Shown: positions 25,756 through 33,947 of the stretch, one piece after another
Numbering within the stretch: the first letter of the stretch is position 1
Layout: the number at the start of each line of letters is the position of its first letter
Source of the DNA: Rhodobiaceae bacterium
GTDB lineage: Bacteria; Pseudomonadota; Alphaproteobacteria; Rhizobiales; Tepidamorphaceae
NCBI GenBank assembly: GCA_020637855.1
Contig: JACKJR010000007.1
Location: 58,480 to 122,479 of the forward strand
DNA length: 64,000 bases
Reading direction: 5' to 3'
Notes under the pieces: model-generated
Seen by the model: only the letters and a program-made list of their open reading frames with translations
Databases searched by the model: none
What the model was told of the DNA's origin: nothing
Made by a program: the position numbers and the translations under genes

Positions 25756-27564
25756 TCAGCCGGTAGTATCCTTTTCCAGCATGTGATCGACGGCGGTCAG
25801 GATTTGCTGCACATCCTTGTCGATATCTTCCTGCGTCATCGACAGGTCGTCGAACGCAACAAGCTTGGGATGGATGCGGCGGGTATCATCGCGATCGGGT
25901 CCGTAGACCCAGCCATCGAGCTGCCGGTCGACCATCCAGCGGTCATGCTCGATACGGGCCAGCTTGCCTAGCACCTTGTTGCTCTTCCTGCTTTCGCGCA
26001 ACTGCTTCAGTGTCTCCCGGTCTTCGTCCGACAGCACCGGCAAGCCCTCTCCCAGCGGCAGGCCTATGCCAAGGGTCCAGAGCTTGGCCTTGAGGTGGTC
26101 GGCAGCCCGGATATTCGAACGGCGCATGGTTTCGGGAAGATTGTTCCAGCTGCGTGACGCGGTTGCCGACTGGCCAGCGCCGGTGAGGTAATTCTCGTGC
26201 AGCTTGCGCGCAAGCTTCTCCAGATCGGCTTCGCCGAGCACGAAACGCGCAAGGCGTTCGTCGGGCGAGGGCAACGGGATGAAGCCATGATCGGCATTGT
26301 CCGGCACGTCCCTGATTTCCAGCAGGCTTCCATCAATCCCGGCCGTCCCGCGGGACCGGTAGAAGATTGGCGCCGCAAGCGTCTTGTTGCGCTCGTAATG
26401 GCGCTGAAGCAGAAGCGCTGCGCGAATGTTGTCCGCCGGGGTCGGCAACGTCAGAAAGATTGCGGTCAACGGATCTTCCGCTTCTGCCGCCACAAGCTCG
26501 GCAACCTGTTCTCCCACATACGCACCCTCAAGCGGTACCGCGCCAAGGTCCATTTCGATGAAGGTCACCGCGAGGCTCTCGCACACGCCGGGCCTGCGCG
26601 TCGCGAATTGCCGCTGCAGCCGCTGTGCATCCCTGTCGACGATGGTGACACGCGGCATCTCCAGATCGCCCGCAATCGACGTCAGCATCACCTGGTCGAA
26701 CAGTTTTTCGCCAAAATCGCCGAACCCGACAATCAGGGCATGAACGCGCGACTGGCCCCGCGCTGCCGCACGCAGGAAAAGCGGGTGCGAAGACAGGGCG
26801 TGACGGGCTGCAACCCGGTTTTCATCGAATGCCGATACCCGGACCAGTTTGCCAAGCCCGATCTTCTGCGCGAATTCCAGGAACATGTCGGCCAGGAACG
26901 GATCGGCGATACGCACCGCCATGTGCTTCACGGTCCCCGGACCGTTGCGCTCAAGCCACTTCAGGATCGGCTTTGCCATGACCATTGTGTCGGCATCGCT
27001 GCCCATGTCGATCACCACCGAGCTTGCGCGCAGCATGCCGGCCTTGCGCGCCAGCGTTTCCGGCGTCAGGTCCAGCGTCATGCGAAGGTCATCCGTCTTG
27101 CGTTCCTGGCGCGCGATCAGCCTGTCCGTCACGTGAACGGGCACCGCACCTTCGGCTGCGAGCGCCTTCACCATTCTGCGGGTCAGCTGTGTGTCGCCGA
27201 CAACGATGGTATGCCCGCGCCGCACAAAACGTGTCAGGATGTGCGAAAGCTTGGCGTTGGCCGCCGCCATCCAGATGGTAAATGCACCGACACCGCCCGA
27301 CAGCGCACCCAGCGTGGCACCGGCCTTCAGAATGGCGTTGTTGGCCGGGTCGGACATGACCTCCGGACGGGGAATAAAGAGCCAGATCGTCCTCACCAGG
27401 ATGACCGGCAGTGTCTCAAGCGACAATCCGAACTTGAGCGCCCATCCGGTCGACCCGCAGACCAAAGTCGCCAGCGCGATAATCGTGGCGATGACCCGGA
27501 TGGCGCCTTCGGGATGTTGTTTCACCTTCACTGCATACGCCTCACGAAATCTGCCCGTCTGCAC
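25756..27564 (-). CDS. Membrane TrkA-N-like protein with C-terminal RyR domain
   Basis: 602 residues. Two to three N-terminal hydrophobic segments (about 22-46, 52-70 and 82-100) come first. The last resembles the inner helix of ion-channel modules, but no TVGYG selectivity filter is present. Two Rossmann-type regions follow (HTIVVGDTQLTRRMVKAL with a degenerate glycine loop; HALIVGFGDFGEKLFDQV with intact GxGxxG). The C-terminus matches the RyR domain: KLARIEHDRWMVDRQLDGW, VYGPDRDDTRRIHPKLV, DDLSMTQEDIDKDV. RyR modules in bacteria have been proposed to bind nucleotide ligands. It ends two bases from the convergent cyclase gene. It may gate or sense ions or nucleotides at the inner membrane. 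Confidence 0.78.
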   Translation of the reverse strand: MQTGRFREAYAVKVKQHPEGAIRVIATIIALATLVCGSTGWALKFGLSLETLPVILVRTIWLFIPRPEVMSDPANNAILKAGATLGALSGGVGAFTIWMAAANAKLSHILTRFVRRGHTIVVGDTQLTRRMVKALAAEGAVPVHVTDRLIARQERKTDDLRMTLDLTPETLARKAGMLRASSVVIDMGSDADTMVMAKPILKWLERNGPGTVKHMAVRIADPFLADMFLEFAQKIGLGKLVRVSAFDENRVAARHALSSHPLFLRAAARGQSRVHALIVGFGDFGEKLFDQVMLTSIAGDLEMPRVTIVDRDAQRLQRQFATRRPGVCESLAVTFIEMDLGAVPLEGAYVGEQVAELVAAEAEDPLTAIFLTLPTPADNIRAALLLQRHYERNKTLAAPIFYRSRGTAGIDGSLLEIRDVPDNADHGFIPLPSPDERLARFVLGEADLEKLARKLHENYLTGAGQSATASRSWNNLPETMRRSNIRAADHLKAKLWTLGIGLPLGEGLPVLSDEDRETLKQLRESRKSNKVLGKLARIEHDRWMVDRQLDGWVYGPDRDDTRRIHPKLVAFDDLSMTQEDIDKDVQQILTAVDHMLEKDTTG

Positions 27565-27792
27565 ACAGGAACCGGAAATTGACAGACGGCGAACATAGCA
27601 AACTTGCCCTCAGCGTCGATGCCCGCATCAACGTATGCGGACAGGCGCGACAGGTCCGGAACCAGGGCCGGGTCCCATTAATGTCATTGAGGAGTCCTGG
27701 CCCTGGCCTTTATTCTGTCCAAAACAGACCCGATTTGTCCGATACGTTAAGACCTCACAGTTGCCGCCAAACCCTTGGGAACCGCCCGCTTC

Positions 27793-29499
27793 ATGATCGA
27801 ACTGCACTTCATCGGAACCGACGCCACCAGCACACTGAGCCGCTCGTTCGACAATACCGAGGAAATCCTCATCGGGCGTGACCAGTCCTGGGCGCAGTTC
27901 GTCACACCCCCCACGGAGAAGCTGGTCAGCCGCAGGCACGCCCGGCTCTATCGCGATGCCAGCGGCGCCTGGCGTGTCGAGCGCCAGGGCGACCGGTTCA
28001 TCGCCGTGAACGGCGTGCCCGTGGAACAGAGTTCAGTCCTGAAGAGCGGAGACACGCTGACGCTGGGCAAGAGCAGCGGTCCGACACTCAAGGTGGAGTT
28101 CGATGCCGTTACGCTTCCCGGCGGCGACGAGGATCGTACCGCGACCCAGGAAATTGTGCGGACATGGCACGACTACGTACCCGGCATCGAAGCGATGGGA
28201 TCGCGTATCAAGGTGTTGACAGGCGCGGTCGCCATGCTTGCCGTCATTGCCGCCGGAACGGTCTGGTACTTGTCGACGCTTGCCCTCGATTTCTCGGACG
28301 CAACACTGCAGCGGCTCGAGCAGGCGGCCTATCTCGTCGTGCTGCGTGACGCTAATGGCGGTGAATCCCCGATCGGCACAGCATGGCCTGTTGCCGCCAA
28401 CAAGCTAGTGACCAACGCCCATGTCGCCGAGCTGTTCAACCAGATCGATCGCAACAAGGAACACCTGCTTGTGCGTTCACCGGGCAGCGATCCGAAATCC
28501 TATGGCGTCGGCTCGATCCGCATCCATGCCGGTTACAAGGACTTCTCGGGCTATGTCGAACGGCAAAGTCTCGGCGCGGAAGGTTTCCGCACCACCTACA
28601 CCGAAGCCTCGCGCCCGTCCGCCTTCGACGTTGCCCTGCTGATCGTCGACCCAGAGGTGAAGCTTTCGCCGGTCCTCGAACTGGCCGGCAAGGCAGAGCT
28701 TGAGAAGGCGGGTCCGGGCAACAGGCTCGCCTTTGCCGGCTACCCGTTGCGTTGTGTCGATGGCAGCAACACCGAACAGATCGCCCCGACGCCAAGCATA
28801 CAGCAGGGCGCCGTCAGCTCCGTGACGGACTACTTCCTGTTTCCCCCCACAAGCCCCGCCGAGGGCCTGCTGGTGCAGCACTCCGTGCCGGCAACCGGAG
28901 GTGCCAGCGGCGGACCGCTGATCGGGCTCGACGGCAAGGTGGTCGCGGTCCTGAGCGGCGGCACCGTCATCGATACCGGCGCCAAGGAAGGTGAGAAAAG
29001 CGCCTGCCGCATGTCGCCCAGTGCGGTGATGATCAACTACGCCCAACGCGCCGACCTTGTCGCGGAACTGCTCGAGAAATCGGACGAAACCGGAATCGGC
29101 CAGCGCCATGCGTACTGGCAGGCACAGGTTGCGAAATTCGCCGACCACTATGCCTATCTCAAGCGGCAGGTCGTCGCCGAAGCCGAAAAGGATGCCCGCA
29201 AGAGTTTCGATGTGGTGATGGAAGATCAGCGCAGCGAACCCGTGGCGGCAGCCGGCAACAAGATCAGCTTCGATGTCGAAGCGGGCCGCGAATATGCCGT
29301 GCTGGTGTACAACCGCGACAAGGCCAACATGTTCGTTGACCTCAAGATCGACGGAAAATCCGTGGCTCAGAACGGCAACGGCTGGATGCCGGCGTTGCAC
29401 GCGACATCGCCTGTCTCCGGAAAGGCCGAACTCACCATCTATGCCACCGGCGGCAAGCAGATCGATTACGACCTGATGGTGGCTGAATCGCAGGAATAG
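27793..29499 (+). CDS. FHA domain - TM - trypsin-like protease
   Basis: 568 residues from ATG 27793 (an in-frame TTG lies at 27775). Residues 1-100 are an FHA phosphothreonine-binding domain (IGRDQ at 27-31, VSRRHARLY at 45-53, VNG at 62-64). A membrane helix (about 139-160) separates it from a periplasmic chymotrypsin-fold protease with His210 (TNAHVAEL), Asp279 (AFDVALLIVD) and Ser372 (GGASGGPL). A C-terminal beta-rich domain of about 100 residues follows, with no family recognised. A cytosolic phosphorylation event could thus be linked to periplasmic proteolysis. The 228-bp gap to the divergent RyR gene holds its promoter. The neighbouring Ser/Thr kinase is the obvious candidate partner. 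Confidence 0.87.
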   Translation: MIELHFIGTDATSTLSRSFDNTEEILIGRDQSWAQFVTPPTEKLVSRRHARLYRDASGAWRVERQGDRFIAVNGVPVEQSSVLKSGDTLTLGKSSGPTLKVEFDAVTLPGGDEDRTATQEIVRTWHDYVPGIEAMGSRIKVLTGAVAMLAVIAAGTVWYLSTLALDFSDATLQRLEQAAYLVVLRDANGGESPIGTAWPVAANKLVTNAHVAELFNQIDRNKEHLLVRSPGSDPKSYGVGSIRIHAGYKDFSGYVERQSLGAEGFRTTYTEASRPSAFDVALLIVDPEVKLSPVLELAGKAELEKAGPGNRLAFAGYPLRCVDGSNTEQIAPTPSIQQGAVSSVTDYFLFPPTSPAEGLLVQHSVPATGGASGGPLIGLDGKVVAVLSGGTVIDTGAKEGEKSACRMSPSAVMINYAQRADLVAELLEKSDETGIGQRHAYWQAQVAKFADHYAYLKRQVVAEAEKDARKSFDVVMEDQRSEPVAAAGNKISFDVEAGREYAVLVYNRDKANMFVDLKIDGKSVAQNGNGWMPALHATSPVSGKAELTIYATGGKQIDYDLMVAESQE

Positions 29500-29502
29500 A
29501 GA

Positions 29503-29546
29503 GCAGTTCCAGGAAAAGCGGACCCCGGTTTTCCGTCCGGAATTGC
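29503..29546. repeat. RIME-like intergenic palindrome
   Basis: An imperfect inverted repeat with arms GCAGTTCCaGGAAAA and TTTTCCgtCCGGAATTGC lies between the convergent protease and kinase genes. It matches from memory the RIME-type mosaic palindromes scattered in Rhizobiales genomes. It may also act as a bidirectional terminator. Confidence 0.55.
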
Positions 29547-29562
29547 GTTAGACAAAAACCAA

Positions 29563-31356
29563 TCAGTTTTCTTCCGATTGCGCCAGTGCCACCAACTTGC
29601 GTCCCGCATCGGCAAGATCTGACAGGCGCTTTTTCGGATCGGCTTCCGTCAATTGCGCGATGAGTTCACCGGTGCTGCCACCGCCGAAGGCCCGCTTGAA
29701 CCAGCCGCCGGATTGCGCATCCTCACCCAGAGCCCAGCGCAGCATGATCCCGAAGGCGAAGGCATCGGACGCCGGATCATAAACCCGGTCGCGACCACCC
29801 CTGATCAGTTCCGGCGCCATGTAATCGCGGGTGCCGCGCAAGGTCTCGTCTTCACTCTCGCCAGCCAGCCCCGCCAGCCCGAAGTCGACGATGACGGGCG
29901 TCCCGTCCTCGCGCACGAGAATGTTCTGCGGTTTCACGTCACGATGCACGATGCCGGCCTGATGCAACGCGGAAAGCCCGAACGCGGCTTGCGACAGCAG
30001 GATCAGCAGCTTGGGCTTCTCGAGCCCTTTGACCAGCGCTTCATCAAGCTCACCGCCGGTAATCAGGTCCTGTACGAGGACAAGCTCGCCATCGCTGACG
30101 AAGGTTTCCAGCACGCTGGCGACGTGGGGATTTGAGACCGCGCGGCTTGCCTGCAGTTCCTTGCGCACATCCGTCAGCCGCTTCTCGCGCTGGCCGGGGT
30201 CGGACACCGAAGACAGGGTTATGATCTTCACCGCGACCATGCGGCCGGTCTCGGTATCGACCGCCTTGTAGACACTGCCGTAACCGCCCTTGCCGATCTG
30301 CGACGCGCGGATGTAGCGCGCCGAAAGCGGCAGGTTTTCGGGCTCGGCCGGATCTTGCGGATGGGCCGTGTCGGAAAGCTCGATCAATGCGGTACGCGCC
30401 TTGTAGATGCACCGCTTGTTGCCAAGCTTCGTTGCCAGCGCCAGTGCCTGCGAAGCCTCCGAAATTGCTTCGTCGAACCGGCCCTTCGCCTGCAGGGCAT
30501 CAACAAGCACCAGCCGGACCATGGCGTCCTGGATGTAGAGTTGATCCTCCTCCAGCCGCTCGATCACATCGCGCATGGCGTCGATGTCGGTCTCCGCATC
30601 GCCATCTGCCTGCATGACCTCGAACTTCACGAGGGCAAATTCCACATGTTCCCACGCGGTCGGATCTTCAGGCAGCAACGACCTGCATTCCTCAAGCGCT
30701 GCCGCCGTGCCCGCGGCATCGCCGGCACCATCGCACTGGCGCGCCTTTTCCATGGCAAACAAAAGCTGCAGCCGTACGTTCCGTTTCGCAATGTGAGGGG
30801 CAAGCTGTTCGATCACATGCCTTGCTGCGGCGTAGTCCTCGATCCAGTTGAGACACTGGATATGCCCGATGGCGGCGCGCACCTGCTCGCGTTCGCCCGG
30901 TTCCATATCGCCGAGAGCCGCAGCAAAACACAATGCCCCGGTTTCCGGATCGCCGCGCTCGAGACATACGCGGCCGGCATCGGCAAGAAACAGCGGCAGC
31001 ATGTCCTGCCGTCCCTGCGCATCGGCCTCCACCATGGCCCGGATCAGTTCGGTATTGGCTCTGTCGACATCCCCCCGCCAGGCATAGATCGTTGCCAGCT
31101 CACGTGAGGTTTTCCAGCTTTCGTCATCCTCATCATTGCTTTGCCTGGCTTCCGCCAACAGGAGGATCGCATTCTCGGGCAAACCCAGCCGGTTCTGCAG
31201 GATCGCCTTGGCCCGAAGGACCTGTGCGGGGAGCGGATCGGAAAACACGCCGTTCGCCTCCGCTTCATTCAGGCGACGAAACAGCGCGGCAGGATCCTCG
31301 TTGCGTGCGATCCCTTGCTCGATTTCTGCCAAAAGAGCGTCTTTTTCTTGGCGCAT
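29563..31356 (-). CDS. Ser/Thr protein kinase with N-terminal TPR-like region
   Basis: 597 residues. The first about 340 are TPR/SEL-like helices (IAILDS-free, with repeats such as ALALATKLGNKRCIYKARTAL). The C-terminal about 250 are a Hanks-type kinase: GKGGYGSVYKA (P-loop), MVAVKI (Lys), IVHRDVKPQNIL (catalytic loop), VDFGLAG, and RGTRDYMAPE (P+1). All catalytic residues are present, and no membrane helix is seen. The order (TPR first, kinase last) is the reverse of the common PknB layout. It converges with the FHA-protease gene; FHA domains bind the phosphothreonine such a kinase could make. Confidence 0.88.
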   Translation of the reverse strand: MRQEKDALLAEIEQGIARNEDPAALFRRLNEAEANGVFSDPLPAQVLRAKAILQNRLGLPENAILLLAEARQSNDEDDESWKTSRELATIYAWRGDVDRANTELIRAMVEADAQGRQDMLPLFLADAGRVCLERGDPETGALCFAAALGDMEPGEREQVRAAIGHIQCLNWIEDYAAARHVIEQLAPHIAKRNVRLQLLFAMEKARQCDGAGDAAGTAAALEECRSLLPEDPTAWEHVEFALVKFEVMQADGDAETDIDAMRDVIERLEEDQLYIQDAMVRLVLVDALQAKGRFDEAISEASQALALATKLGNKRCIYKARTALIELSDTAHPQDPAEPENLPLSARYIRASQIGKGGYGSVYKAVDTETGRMVAVKIITLSSVSDPGQREKRLTDVRKELQASRAVSNPHVASVLETFVSDGELVLVQDLITGGELDEALVKGLEKPKLLILLSQAAFGLSALHQAGIVHRDVKPQNILVREDGTPVIVDFGLAGLAGESEDETLRGTRDYMAPELIRGGRDRVYDPASDAFAFGIMLRWALGEDAQSGGWFKRAFGGGSTGELIAQLTEADPKKRLSDLADAGRKLVALAQSEEN

Positions 31357-31421
31357 AGGCGTTCTATAAAAACCTTACGGTGGGGTAACCAGGGTTCAGT
31401 CCCCTAAACTGGAGCTGATGT

Positions 31422-32324
31422 ATGTCGCAAAAATCTATCACTGGCCGCAAGTTTCTTGCTGCCGCAATTGCCGCTTGTGCGGTTGCCGTGTTTTCCGCAC
31501 CGGCAAACGCCGCAAGTGACAGTTTCATCACGCAGGGCATTGAGTCCGCAGACGGGGCCTGGCCCTGGCAGGTTCGCCTGTTCGACGGCGAAGGCGATCC
31601 GATGGGCTTTTGCGGAGGCTCGCTGATAGACGAACGCTGGGTGCTGACAGCCGCCCACTGTGTCGAGGGCGGCTATATTCCCGTTGTCGGCTATGGCGCC
31701 AACAATCTCGCCAACCTTAAGCGTGTCGGCGTCGAGACCGTCGTCGTTCATCCGGATTATTCGGTGGAAGCCGAGGAATATGGCGATGTTGCATTGTTGA
31801 AGCTTGCCGAACCCGTTCCCTCCGAACTGCTCGTTCAACTCGCCGATGACCAGGTGAATGCCGCACTTGCCGAGTATCCGTTGACGGTCAGCGGCTGGGG
31901 CGCCACATTCGACGAAAACCTCGACCCGACCATCCTCGACCTGTTCAATCTCGCCTATGCTAAAAACCCCGGCGCAACCATGCGCAAGGCGGTCAAGGAT
32001 GGCGAGATGAGGGTCCCTGAGGATCTTCGCGAAGCCACGATTGACTATATCGATCACGCCTTCTGCAAGGAGCGCTATTCGTCCCTCGGTGCCGGCTTCA
32101 AGGTATCAAACACCGAGATTTGCGCCGGGGCTCCGGGCACCGGAAAGGATTCCTGCTACGGCGACAGTGGCGGCCCGCTTGTCGCCAAGCTGCCCGACGG
32201 CAGCTTCCGCCAGGTCGGCGTCGTCAGCTGGGGCTATGAATGCGGACACCCGGTCTTCCCGGGCATCTACGCACGGGTGTCAAGCTTCGTGCCCTGGATC
32301 AAGTCCGTGATGGAGGCGAATTGA
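31422..32324 (+). CDS. Secreted trypsin-like serine protease (S1A)
   Basis: 300 residues. The signal peptide FLAAAIAACAVAVFSAPANA leads into a compact chymotrypsin-fold enzyme with His79 (LTAAHCVEGG), Asp122 (GDVALLKL) and Ser249 (CYGDSGGPL). Asp243 six residues before the Ser matches chymotrypsin residue 189, which predicts cleavage after Lys/Arg. Several Cys positions fit eukaryote-like disulfides. There is no clear propeptide activation site before the QGIESADGAWPWQV start of the mature fold, so it may be active on export. It is divergent from the kinase gene and convergent with a second secreted protease. Confidence 0.92.
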   Translation: MSQKSITGRKFLAAAIAACAVAVFSAPANAASDSFITQGIESADGAWPWQVRLFDGEGDPMGFCGGSLIDERWVLTAAHCVEGGYIPVVGYGANNLANLKRVGVETVVVHPDYSVEAEEYGDVALLKLAEPVPSELLVQLADDQVNAALAEYPLTVSGWGATFDENLDPTILDLFNLAYAKNPGATMRKAVKDGEMRVPEDLREATIDYIDHAFCKERYSSLGAGFKVSNTEICAGAPGTGKDSCYGDSGGPLVAKLPDGSFRQVGVVSWGYECGHPVFPGIYARVSSFVPWIKSVMEAN

Positions 32325-32354
32325 GGCTTCCACGCCGTAACCCGGCAAAAAACA

Positions 32355-32387
32355 AACCCGGCACCGAATTCGGTGCCGGGTTTTTTT
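32355..32387. terminator. Bidirectional rho-independent terminator
   Basis: A 13-bp perfect stem (arm ACCCGGCACCGAA and complement, 32356-32381) is flanked by a T-run on the right and an A-run on the left. It sits between the stops of two convergent protease genes. Confidence 0.92.
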
Positions 32388-32439
32388 GTCCGCTCCATAC
32401 CGGGGCATCGGGCAATCGCAGCCCCGCCCGAAGGCGGCA

Positions 32440-33552
32440 TTACTGCTTCGGATTCGTGAACGCCTTGATGTAATCGAAATAGGGGCCGGTAATGCGAATG
32501 GCGTAATTGTACTTGTCGGTACCGGCAATGTTGACGCCGTAGATCACGCGGTCTTCGCGGTCCTTGTAGTAGGCATAGACCGACGCACCGCTGGAACCCT
32601 GGTATGTATCGCACTCCATCTCGAACAGACTGGGCGCAATGAAATTGGGATCGATCTGGCAGGAAGCACGCCACATGGTTCCTTGCGGCTTGTCGCCGGG
32701 ATAACCGATGATGTTGGCGTGAAAGCCGGACAGATTGTCGTCGAACCCGTAAGCAAGCCAACCTGTAGCCTCTCCGGCGGGCTGCTTCAGTTCAATGACC
32801 GCGACATCATAGAACAGATGGTCGTAACCATATTCCTTGCCGGACTGGTCGATATAGCCCTGTGTGACCGTCCACTGCTCGGCCTCGAACTGGCCGAACG
32901 GCGCGTTGCGGTCATCGAGGCCGGGAATGAAGCCGACGAAGTTGGCCCATTTGCTGGTTTCTGTTCGGTACACGCAATGAGCCGCCGTCAGGACCAGATT
33001 GGGTGCAATCAGTGTTCCCGAACACCCCCCGGCCGTGCCGTCGTCAAATTCGGAATAGACAAACCCGAGGGTGGAAAACGGATACTGCCCGGTCTGGGTT
33101 ACCTGCACACGGTCGTCGGCACCGATCACGGTGCGGTTTGCGCGGGCTGTTTCGTCCTCGAGTTCGAGGTCGCCGGCATCGGCACGCCGGCGCTGCAAGC
33201 CGGACCGGTTCATCGATTTTGCGGCACCCATAAGTTTGTCGACGGATTCCTGCGTTCCGGGAGCCGCTTCCGACTTATGCGTCTCGCCATTCGCAGAACG
33301 TGTGACACGGCCAAAACCCTCCACGCTCAACGAGGGGGCAGCGGACCGGAACTTCTGCGGCGGAGGGGTCGTGATCTGTAACGTGCCGGCACGGGCCTTA
33401 CGGTATTTCTCCATGTCCGCTTCCGTCACGGGTTGTCCCATCGAAGCGGAAGGATCTGCCGTCATGCTCGGCTCAGGGGCTTTCATCTCATCTGCATTGG
33501 CGCTGGAAACGGCAATCATGGCTGCCATCGCGGTGATACCTGTTATTCGCAT
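32440..33552 (-). CDS. Secreted trypsin-fold serine protease with long pro-region
   Basis: 370 residues from ATG 33552, which has AGGAGA seven bases upstream. A signal peptide (MRITGITAMAAMIAVSSANA) is followed by about 110 residues of low-complexity pro-region, then a glutamyl-endopeptidase/V8-like protease fold with His182 (LTAAHCVYR), Asp239 (FYDVAVIEL) and Ser331 (QGSSGASVYAYY). Basic sites at GLQRRR (about 121-123) and ANR-TVIG (Arg130/Thr131) precede the mature domain and suit cleavage by the Arg/Lys-specific protease next door. It could be a zymogen in a small cascade. Its own specificity pocket is not of trypsin type. Confidence 0.85.
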   Translation of the reverse strand: MRITGITAMAAMIAVSSANADEMKAPEPSMTADPSASMGQPVTEADMEKYRKARAGTLQITTPPPQKFRSAAPSLSVEGFGRVTRSANGETHKSEAAPGTQESVDKLMGAAKSMNRSGLQRRRADAGDLELEDETARANRTVIGADDRVQVTQTGQYPFSTLGFVYSEFDDGTAGGCSGTLIAPNLVLTAAHCVYRTETSKWANFVGFIPGLDDRNAPFGQFEAEQWTVTQGYIDQSGKEYGYDHLFYDVAVIELKQPAGEATGWLAYGFDDNLSGFHANIIGYPGDKPQGTMWRASCQIDPNFIAPSLFEMECDTYQGSSGASVYAYYKDREDRVIYGVNIAGTDKYNYAIRITGPYFDYIKAFTNPKQ

Positions 33553-33947
33553 ATGCTGTTCTCCTGCGAGATTGAACAATTCTGCTTTTGACCGGCCTGG
33601 AAAGTCCGGCGGCCGCTTGTATTCCCATGATGCACAAGCCGCGCCCCACGCACATCATTCCGCTTCTGCTATAGGAGCCTCAAGTGGTGCAAAATTATGA
33701 CAAATCTCTGGAAATCTTTATGATTTTCTCGAAATCGTCAATGCAAGCTTCCGTAAAGATAGGATTTGCCGCTCAAGTCGGGATTATCGCCTTAGCCCAC
33801 TCGGGTATGATCTGCTACTGTAAGGCTGGTTTGACAACCGTTTCCTGCAATGCAGCATGTTCATGAGGTTATCCTGATTTTAATTTGCCGACTAACTTAA
33901 TATCGCCAATGTGTGGTATGAGAGGTGCCTGAATTCGGCATAAATCC
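33553..33947. other. Intergenic region, nothing firm
   Basis: This stretch is AT-richer than its surroundings and lies between a minus-strand protease gene and a plus-strand pseudogene. One 60-codon open frame (33684-33866) has no family features or ribosome site and is not called. The upstream part should carry the protease promoter. Confidence 0.4.

Noticed and set aside
25756..27564. Calling the TrkA-N/RyR gene a potassium channel
   Set aside because: No TVGYG-type selectivity filter lies between the hydrophobic segments.
26197..27582. A 461-codon open frame on the plus strand opposite the RyR gene
   Set aside because: Composition is Arg/His-rich and motif-free, as expected of a shadow frame; the minus-strand gene has clear Rossmann and RyR motifs.
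14964..33552. Calling the island CBASS, Thoeris or a type VI secretion locus
   Set aside because: No CD-NTase, no ThsA-like SLOG-sirtuin pair and no secretion structural genes are present, although patatin, TIR, FHA and kinase parts recall them.
33684..33866. A 60-codon frame between the protease gene and the pseudogene
   Set aside because: No ribosome site or recognisable sequence; it lies in AT-rich intergenic DNA.
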